A stretch of 64,000 bases of DNA from positions 6,623,824-6,687,823 of the forward strand of contig NZ_CP034689.1 in the NCBI RefSeq assembly GCF_003994415.1, given 5' to 3'. Below the pieces are notes generated by a model. It made no database searches. It worked only from the letters and a program-made list of their open reading frames with translations, and had not been told where the DNA came from. Below are positions 58,850-64,000 of the stretch, one piece after another. Numbering within the stretch: position 1 is the first letter of the stretch; the number at the start of each line of letters is the position of its first letter. The position numbers were made by a program, and so were the translations under genes. Source of the DNA: Achromobacter spanius. GTDB lineage: Bacteria; Pseudomonadota; Gammaproteobacteria; Burkholderiales; Burkholderiaceae_B.

Positions 58850-59014
58850 ATGCGTATGTCATCCGAACTTCAGGACCGCCTGGTCCAAACTGTCACCGCC
58901 ACCGGCTTGGCGCTGGTGTTGGCTCTGTTGGCGCTGGCCTCGCCCACCCCCGCATTGGCCGAAGGTGTGGATACCTTGTCTGCGTGCGTGGCCGCGTCGG
59001 CGAGTCTGCGCTAA
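58850..59014 (+). CDS. small exported or membrane protein of unknown function
   Basis: A 54-residue open frame with ATG at 58850, an AAGGA ribosome-binding site 5-9 bases upstream, a plausible promoter at 58764 and a strong plus-strand terminator at 59201. The protein is mostly a hydrophobic helix (about 16-37, GLALVLALLALASPTPALA) with a possible AxA signal-peptidase site, leaving a very short tail. It is not recognised. Because the expected transcript is about 430 bases and the frame covers only a third, the unit may instead be a small RNA with an incidental frame. Confidence 0.45.
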   Translation: MRMSSELQDRLVQTVTATGLALVLALLALASPTPALAEGVDTLSACVAASASLR

Positions 59015-59059
59015 ACGCTTTGCCTGGCGCTGGCCAAGTCCTGCATTCGTGGCCAGCCC

Positions 59060-59104
59060 TGTGGATAACGTTGAAAACAGGCCACTGCCACGAGCTGTGG
59101 ATAA
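59060..59104 (-). promoter_or_regulatory. pair of perfect DnaA boxes downstream of the small gene
   Basis: TGTGGATAA occurs at 59060-59068 and again at 59096-59104, in the same orientation, 36 bases apart. With the box at 58832 this makes three exact DnaA boxes within 273 bases. Confidence 0.55.
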
Positions 59105-59196
59105 AGCGAAATTCGATTCCTAGAGAGCAAATCACCTACGAAAGCATGCACGGCACCCCTACATAAACACCGGTGCGTCTAGCCCGCAATGATGAA

Positions 59197-59231
59197 AATA
59201 GGGCGGTTCCTGTGCGGAACCGCCCTTTTTC
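59197..59231. terminator. bidirectional terminator between the small unit and katA
   Basis: A perfect 10-bp stem GGGCGGTTCC/GGAACCGCCC (59201-59210 with 59216-59225) is followed by TTTTTCT on the plus strand, and by TATTTTC on the minus strand. It serves katA on the minus strand, and its strong plus-strand T run implies an incoming plus-strand transcript. Confidence 0.85.
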
Positions 59232-59251
59232 TATTCAGGCTGCTGGCACCC

Positions 59252-60697
59252 TCAGAGCGTCAGCCCCAGCGCCTTGGCCACGCCGGCCGCATAAGCCGGA
59301 TCGGCCTTCTTGAAGTGTTCCAACTGACGGCGCTGGATCTCTTCCGGCACGCCCGCCATATGGCGGCCGATATTGCCGAACAGCAGTTCCTGTTTTTCCG
59401 GCGTCATCAAGCGGAACAAGTTGCCGGGCTGTGAATAATAGTCATCATCCACGCGGTGGTTCCAGCGCGCGGCAGCCTGGCCGTCCAGCGCCAGCGGCGG
59501 TTCGCCGGCGGACGGGGTTTCCTTCCACTCGCCCGCGCTATTGGGCTCGTAGTTCAGCGTACCGCCCACGTTGCCATCGACACGGCTCGCGCCATCGCGG
59601 TGATAGCTGTGGAACGGGCAGCGCGGCGCATTCACGGGGATCTGGTGATGATTGATCCCCAGGCGGTACCGGTGCGTGTCGCCATACGAGAACAAGCGCC
59701 CTTGCAGCATCTTGTCCGGCGAAAAGTCGATGCCCGGGACGATGTTTGCCGGGGTGAAAGCGGCCTGCTCGACTTCGGCGAAGTAGTTCTCGGGGTTCTT
59801 GTTCAGCTCCAGCACGCCCACTTCAATCAGCGGATAGTCACCATGCGGCCAGACCTTGGTCAGGTCGAACGGGTTGATGTGGTAGGTAGCGGCTTCGGCT
59901 TCGGGCATGATCTGCACCTTCAGCGTCCACTTCGGGAAGTTCTTCTGCTCGATGTTCTCGAACAGATCACGCTGCGAGCTTTCGCGGTCGTGCGCAACCA
60001 CCTGGGCGGCTTCCTCGTCGCTCATACAGACCACGCCCTGTTGCGACTTGAAGTGGAACTTCACGTAGAAGCGTTCGCCGTCCTTGTTGACGAAGCTGAA
60101 CGTGTGCGAGCCAAAACCGTGCTGCTGACGCAGGTTGGCGGGAATGCCGCGGTCGCTCATCAGGATGGTGACCTGATGCAGCGATTCGGGGCTGAGCGAC
60201 CAGAAGTCCCAGGCGGCGGTGGCGCTGCGCAGGTTTGTCTTGGGATCGCGCTTTTGCGTGTGAATGAAGTCGGGGAATTTCAGCGGGTCGCGAATGAAGA
60301 ACACCGGGGTGTTGTTGCCCACCAGGTCCCAGTTGCCTTCATCGGTGTAGAACTTGATGGCAAAGCCGCGTACGTCACGTTCGGCATCCGCCGCGCCGCG
60401 TTCGCCGGCTACGGTGGAAAAGCGCAGGAACAGCGGGGTTTGCTTGCCGACCTGCGAAAAGATGCTGGCGCGGGTGTAGCGCGTGATGTCGTGGGTAACG
60501 GTGAAGGTGCCGTAGGCGCCGGACCCCTTGGCATGGACGACGCGTTCGGGAATGCGTTCGCGGTCGAAGTGGGCCAGCTTTTCAATCAGCCAGAAGTCTT
60601 GCAACAGCGCCGGGCCGCGAGGGCCGGCCGTCAACGTGTTGTTGTTGTCCGGCACCGGCGCGCCCGAGGCGGTGGTCAGAGGCTTCTTGTCGGTCAT
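59252..60697 (-). CDS. katA: monofunctional heme catalase (clade 3, KatA type)
   Basis: A 481-residue small-subunit catalase that dismutates hydrogen peroxide. The distal His lies in RVVHAKGSGAYGTF, the distal Asn in VGNNTPVFFIRDP, and the proximal heme-ligand Tyr in RLFSYGDTHRYRLG. A GGAG ribosome-binding site precedes the ATG. A sigma-70 promoter lies about 100 bases upstream with an OxyR-like motif directly behind its -35, suggesting peroxide induction. It ends at a shared bidirectional terminator. Confidence 0.97.
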   Translation of the reverse strand: MTDKKPLTTASGAPVPDNNNTLTAGPRGPALLQDFWLIEKLAHFDRERIPERVVHAKGSGAYGTFTVTHDITRYTRASIFSQVGKQTPLFLRFSTVAGERGAADAERDVRGFAIKFYTDEGNWDLVGNNTPVFFIRDPLKFPDFIHTQKRDPKTNLRSATAAWDFWSLSPESLHQVTILMSDRGIPANLRQQHGFGSHTFSFVNKDGERFYVKFHFKSQQGVVCMSDEEAAQVVAHDRESSQRDLFENIEQKNFPKWTLKVQIMPEAEAATYHINPFDLTKVWPHGDYPLIEVGVLELNKNPENYFAEVEQAAFTPANIVPGIDFSPDKMLQGRLFSYGDTHRYRLGINHHQIPVNAPRCPFHSYHRDGASRVDGNVGGTLNYEPNSAGEWKETPSAGEPPLALDGQAAARWNHRVDDDYYSQPGNLFRLMTPEKQELLFGNIGRHMAGVPEEIQRRQLEHFKKADPAYAAGVAKALGLTL

Positions 60698-60798
60698 AGC
60701 ACACTCCGTACGTAATTCTGGAAGGCGCGCGACCGCTTGGGCCCCACGCTGTGTTGTGAATATTCCCGTGCGTATCCGCCAGGGAATATGTCCGACAC

Positions 60799-60827
60799 AT
60801 CATAGGGGTCAAGGTTGCGTTTGTGAA
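60799..60827 (-). promoter_or_regulatory. katA promoter
   Basis: On the minus strand, -35 TTCACA (60827-60822) and -10 TATGAT (60804-60799), each five of six matches, are separated by 17 bases, giving a leader of about 100 bases. Confidence 0.65.
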
Positions 60828-60831
60828 GTTG

Positions 60832-60867
60832 ATTGCTATATATAAATCGATTGCCAAAAACTATCGA
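60832..60867 (-). promoter_or_regulatory. candidate OxyR-type operator upstream of katA
   Basis: ATAG-N7-CAAT (60864-60850) and a second ATAG-CAAT half (around 60839-60832) lie immediately behind the katA -35. This is the position of class I OxyR sites. The match to the four-half-site consensus is partial. Confidence 0.4.
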
Positions 60868-60920
60868 TAATTTTTCATGTTTAACGCGTAGGAAGTGGAC
60901 GGTGTGAACCTCGCGCGCAT

Positions 60921-60949
60921 GAAAAAACCGGCCGCTAGGGGCCGGTTCT
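60921..60949 (-). terminator. terminator downstream of yidC
   Basis: An 8-bp GC stem AACCGGCC/GGCCGGTT (60926-60933 with 60940-60947) is followed on the minus strand by TTTTTTC. It lies 30 bases past the yidC stop and ends the rpmH-rnpA-yidD-yidC transcript. Confidence 0.85.
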
Positions 60950-60978
60950 TGGAGGCTTGCAGTGCAGGCCTATCGGAA

Positions 60979-62658
60979 TTAGCGGTTTGCCGCGGCTTCC
61001 GCCTTGCGCTGCATGGCGCGGGTAATGGACCACTGCTGTGCGATGGACAGGGTGTTGTTCACGCACCAGTACAGCACCAGGCCGGCCGGGAAGAAGAACA
61101 TCATCCCACCGAACACCAGCGGCATGATCATCATGACCTTGGCCTGGATGGGGTCCGGCGGCGTCGGGTTCAGTTTGATCTGCAGGAACATGGTGGCCAT
61201 CATGATGGCGGGCAGAATGAAGTACGGGTCGCGGATCGACAGGTCATGGACCCACAGAATCCACGGCGCGCCGCGCATTTCCACACTGGCCAGCAGCACC
61301 CAGTACAGCGAGATGAACACCGGAATCTGCACCACCATCGGCAAGCAGCCGCCCAGCGGGTTGATCTTTTCGGTGCGGTACATCTCCATCATGGCGGCGT
61401 TGAGCTTTTGCTTGTCGTCGCCGTACTTTTCCTTCAACGCCTGCAGACGCGGGGCCACTTGCTTCATGCGGGCCATCGAGCGGTAGCTCGCGGCGGCCAG
61501 CGGGTAGAAGATGGCCTTGATCAGCACGGTCAGCGCAACAATCGTCCAGCCCCAGTTGCCCAGCAACGAATGCAGCCAGGTCATCAGCGTGAACAGCGGC
61601 TTGGCAATGATGGTCAAAAAGCCATAGTCCACGACCAGTTCGAGGCCGGGAGCGAGCGCCGCCATGGCCTTCTGGTCTTGCGGGCCGACCCACAGGTGCG
61701 AGTCAACGCGCGAGGCGGAACCCGGGGCGATTTCACCCACGGCTTCGATGCTGCGGGCGGCGTACAGGTTCTTCTGCACTTCCAGCAGTTCGTTCGTGCG
61801 CGGCTTGCCTTGCGGCGGCACCCAGGCGGTGGCGAAATAATGCTGCACCACGGCGATCCAGCCATTGTCCGCCTGCTTGACGTAGCTGGCCTTCTTCTTT
61901 TCGATGTCGCTGAACGTGCTCTTCTGGAATTTTTCCTGTTCAGAGTAGACGGCGAAACCGGTGAACGTGTGATAGAAGCTGGACGTGTCGGCGGGGTCAT
62001 TGCCGTCGCGCTCCAGCTGCAGGTACAGCGCGGGCGACACGGGGGCTGAACCGACGTTGGTCAGGTCGTGGCGCACGTCAATGTCGTAGCGGCCCTTGTG
62101 CAGGGTGAACGTCTTGGTGACTTTCACGCCACCCGATTCGCCCTCGAACGACACGACCAGGCTGTCGCCGGTCATTTGGCGTTCGGTGGACGTGACGCGG
62201 AAAGGCGTCTGGTGCGTGGGGAAGCTCTGACCGTTGGGCGCGCCGACCACGCCGGACTGCACCACGTAGGTCAGGCCGGCCGAACGGTCCAGCAGCACGG
62301 TGGGTTGGTCGGCATGGCCAGTTGCCGGGTACTTCAGCAGCTCGGCGCGTACCAACTGGGCGCCCATGGTGTCGAAGGTCAGGCGCAGCACGTCGGTGGT
62401 GACAACGACTTCTTCCGAACGCGCCGTGGCGGGCGCGGTGGCGCCAGGAACCGCCGACGGCGCGGTTGCCGTGGTGGTGGGCGCGCTGGGCACCGAAGGC
62501 GTGGCGTTATTGGCGCCGGCCTGCGGTTCAGCCGTGCTGGCCGCGGGCGTCGGGCCCCCGAACAGGGACGGCTTGCCGTTATGGATTTGCCAGTTGTTCC
62601 ATAGGAGCAACAGCGAGAAGGAGAAAATCATCCAGAGGACGGTTCGTCGGATATCCAT
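60979..62658 (-). CDS. yidC: membrane protein insertase YidC
   Basis: A 559-residue Oxa1-family insertase of Gram-negative type. The N-terminal helix MDIRRTVLWMIFSFSLLLLW is followed by a large periplasmic beta domain (about 60-340), then five helices. The conserved helix pair with the hydrophilic-groove arginine is visible in SYRSMARMKQVAPRLQALKEKYG. It inserts inner-membrane proteins alone or with SecYEG. It follows yidD after a 48-base gap in the standard rpmH-rnpA-yidD-yidC order. Confidence 0.97.
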   Translation of the reverse strand: MDIRRTVLWMIFSFSLLLLWNNWQIHNGKPSLFGGPTPAASTAEPQAGANNATPSVPSAPTTTATAPSAVPGATAPATARSEEVVVTTDVLRLTFDTMGAQLVRAELLKYPATGHADQPTVLLDRSAGLTYVVQSGVVGAPNGQSFPTHQTPFRVTSTERQMTGDSLVVSFEGESGGVKVTKTFTLHKGRYDIDVRHDLTNVGSAPVSPALYLQLERDGNDPADTSSFYHTFTGFAVYSEQEKFQKSTFSDIEKKKASYVKQADNGWIAVVQHYFATAWVPPQGKPRTNELLEVQKNLYAARSIEAVGEIAPGSASRVDSHLWVGPQDQKAMAALAPGLELVVDYGFLTIIAKPLFTLMTWLHSLLGNWGWTIVALTVLIKAIFYPLAAASYRSMARMKQVAPRLQALKEKYGDDKQKLNAAMMEMYRTEKINPLGGCLPMVVQIPVFISLYWVLLASVEMRGAPWILWVHDLSIRDPYFILPAIMMATMFLQIKLNPTPPDPIQAKVMMIMPLVFGGMMFFFPAGLVLYWCVNNTLSIAQQWSITRAMQRKAEAAANR

Positions 62659-62706
62659 GGTGCCTACTGAAGTGAATACGGGCCAGCAAAGCCCGCCAGT
62701 TTAGCG

Positions 62707-62982
62707 TCAATCGTGCTCGATGCGGTGGCTGTGGGAACAGCACGGGGGGCCATTGGTTCCCTTGGACGGCGGAACCGGATCCCAGCCGCCGGGCGACCAC
62801 GGGTGGCAACGGCCAATACGCCGGACTGCCAACCAGAAGCCGCGCCAGACGCCGTGGCGTTCGATTGCTTCAATCGCGTACGCCGAGCAAGTGGGGGTGA
62901 AGCGGCACTGCCTGCCGATCCAGGGACTCAGGAAGAACCTGTAGAAGCGGATCGGAAGAATGAGCAGTGCTTTGAAAATCAT
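62707..62982 (-). CDS. yidD: membrane protein insertion efficiency factor YidD
   Basis: A 91-residue amphipathic protein with the family cysteine motif CRFTPTCSAYAIEAIERHG and CHPWSPGGWDPVP. It aids YidC-dependent membrane insertion. Its start overlaps the rnpA stop by four bases (ATGA), showing translational coupling. Confidence 0.95.
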   Translation of the reverse strand: MIFKALLILPIRFYRFFLSPWIGRQCRFTPTCSAYAIEAIERHGVWRGFWLAVRRIGRCHPWSPGGWDPVPPSKGTNGPPCCSHSHRIEHD

Positions 62983-63350
62983 CGCGCAATCCGGTCAAAG
63001 TGAGCGTCCACTTCGGCCCTGACCACGCGTTTAAGCGAGGTGAGCGTGGTGGGCGCGACTTTGCTATGCAAGCGCACGACGTAATCCTTGGCCGGCAGCG
63101 CCAGGCGCCGATGGCGGAACGCTTCGCGGATGACCCGCTTGATGGCGTTGCGCGTACTGGCGTGGGCGGCGAACCGCTTGGCGATGATGAGCCCCAGACG
63201 GGCACAGGCATCCTGGCCGGGGGGCAGATCATTGGGAGCCGACGTCACAATGAATAACGCCCCTCGAGCAAGACGCCGGCCTTTCAGGGCAGCGGCGAAC
63301 TCGGAGGGGCGATGCAACCGCGCCTCCGGGGGAAGCGTGGAGCGCGGCAT
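62979..63350 (-). CDS. rnpA: ribonuclease P protein component
   Basis: A 123-residue basic protein that assists RNase P RNA in 5' tRNA maturation. The RNR-type signature appears as STRNAIKRVIREAFR. The start at 63350 (MPRSTLPPEARLHRPSEF) is chosen over an ATG 25 codons upstream because the conserved fold begins at RLHRPSEF. It lies between rpmH and yidD, overlapping the latter by four bases. Confidence 0.95.
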   Translation of the reverse strand: MPRSTLPPEARLHRPSEFAAALKGRRLARGALFIVTSAPNDLPPGQDACARLGLIIAKRFAAHASTRNAIKRVIREAFRHRRLALPAKDYVVRLHSKVAPTTLTSLKRVVRAEVDAHFDRIAR

Positions 63351-63461
63351 GGACTGCGGGTCAGGCGTTTGCGCGGAACCAGAACGAGATTGCGAGAGGT
63401 CTTGCAATATGGCCGGTCCGTGCAAATAGTCAGGTTTCCGGGAAAACCGGAAAACCAGAAC

Positions 63462-63596
63462 TTAGACAGCCAGACGCTTGCGGCCCTTGGCGCGGCGGGC
63501 GTTCAGGATGGCGCGGCCAGCGCGGGTTTTCATGCGCACGCGAAAGCCATGGGTGCGCTTGCGGCGGGTAACGGAAGGTTGGTAGGTACGTTTCAT
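63462..63596 (-). CDS. rpmH: 50S ribosomal protein L34
   Basis: A 44-residue highly basic protein, MKRTYQPSVTRRKRTHGFRV at the N terminus and KGRKRLAV at the C terminus, exactly the L34 family. It is the first gene of the rpmH-rnpA-yidD-yidC cluster. In most Proteobacteria dnaA lies divergently on the other side, here beyond the right edge. Confidence 0.98.
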   Translation of the reverse strand: MKRTYQPSVTRRKRTHGFRVRMKTRAGRAILNARRAKGRKRLAV

Positions 63597-64000
63597 GGAC
63601 GATCCACAAAAAGAACAAAAGTCAGAAGGGACCTGCCCGGAGGGTTCCAGGACGCAAAATCAGAAGCGGGTATCTAGTGAGCTTTTTTGCAACAGGTACA
63701 AAAACAACTCGTAGACGGGGCTCTGGACAAGGGATTTCTCCCCAGGCGACCTATTCAGCAAAGCTAAAAACCGGACAGTGCAGTAAGCGCCCAAACCTGT
63801 GAAAGGAGGGTACTTGCTACAACTCCGGCTAAGCTCTCTGTGAAACCTTCTGACAGACAGAATTCGGAAAAGCCCACCATTTCAGCAAGTTTTCCCTGTC
63901 TTGTCAAACAGTTAAGCCTGGGCAGTGTAGACGCTTATGTCCTGCCCTGTGGATAACCCCAGCCCAGGCAAGGTAGAATCGAGGTTTGAATAAGAGCGAC
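63597..64000. other. rpmH-dnaA intergenic region (partial)
   Basis: No gene is seen in these 404 bases. The left part must hold the rpmH promoter. The right part holds a perfect DnaA box TGTGGATAA (63948-63956) and, 18 bases later, TAGAAT (63974-63979), a possible -10 of dnaA, whose coding sequence should start past the window edge. A DnaA box overlapping the dnaA promoter would allow autoregulation. Confidence 0.5.

Overview
The window is a high-GC betaproteobacterial chromosome segment, most likely Alcaligenaceae (Achromobacter or Bordetella). This rests on gene order (tRNA-Tyr/Gly/Thr-tuf-tRNA-Trp-secE-nusG-rplKAJL-rpoBC, and mnmG-rsmG-parA-acetyltransferase-parB), on the many Bug/TTT-type solute-binding genes, and on protein sequence style. 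The genus call is an inference made without any database search.

The window spans the probable replication origin. A 2.1 kb gap between mnmG and a cold-shock gene (37.35-39.49 kb) carries four near-perfect parS sites, two degenerate ones, an AT-rich tract and several DnaA boxes. The mnmG-rsmG-parA-GNAT-parB operon runs away from it to the left. The rpmH-rnpA-yidD-yidC cluster lies about 24 kb to the right, and dnaA should begin just past the right edge.

Layout from left to right. (1) 0.2-7.2 kb: an envelope signalling locus with two OmpR-type regulators, a LysM-FecR protein, a CHASE2 histidine kinase, a membrane pseudokinase with a PEGA tail and a small lipoprotein. (2) 7.3-21.2 kb: the minus-strand transcription/translation block (rpoC, rpoB, rplL, rplJ, rplA, rplK, nusG, secE, tuf and four tRNAs). 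(3) 21.3-32.1 kb: accessory metabolism, with an alcohol dehydrogenase/aldehyde dehydrogenase/glutamine synthetase-like operon, a Bug protein, a sulfur locus (PLP lyase fused to four rhodanese domains, thiol dioxygenase, divergent LysR) and a frameshifted asparaginase. (4) 32.1-39.7 kb: par operon, mnmG, origin, cold-shock protein. (5) 39.9-47.7 kb: AbrB-type membrane protein, methionine-type aminotransferase, and a tctA-tctB-tctC transporter with its sensor kinase and a response regulator broken by a stop codon. (6) 48-58.6 kb: chloride channel, acetyltransferase, mnmE, a dipeptide-type ABC operon and an M20 amidohydrolase separated by a MITE-like repeat. (7) 58.7-64 kb: a small transcription unit rich in DnaA boxes, catalase, yidC-yidD-rnpA-rpmH.

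No rRNA operon, insertion sequence, prophage or CRISPR array was seen. The most unusual items are the pseudokinase/CHASE2/FecR signalling locus, the PLP-lyase/tetra-rhodanese fusion, the parS site over the mnmG promoter, the 58.8-59.2 kb DnaA-box unit, and two genes (asparaginase and the tctD-like regulator) each disabled by a single base.
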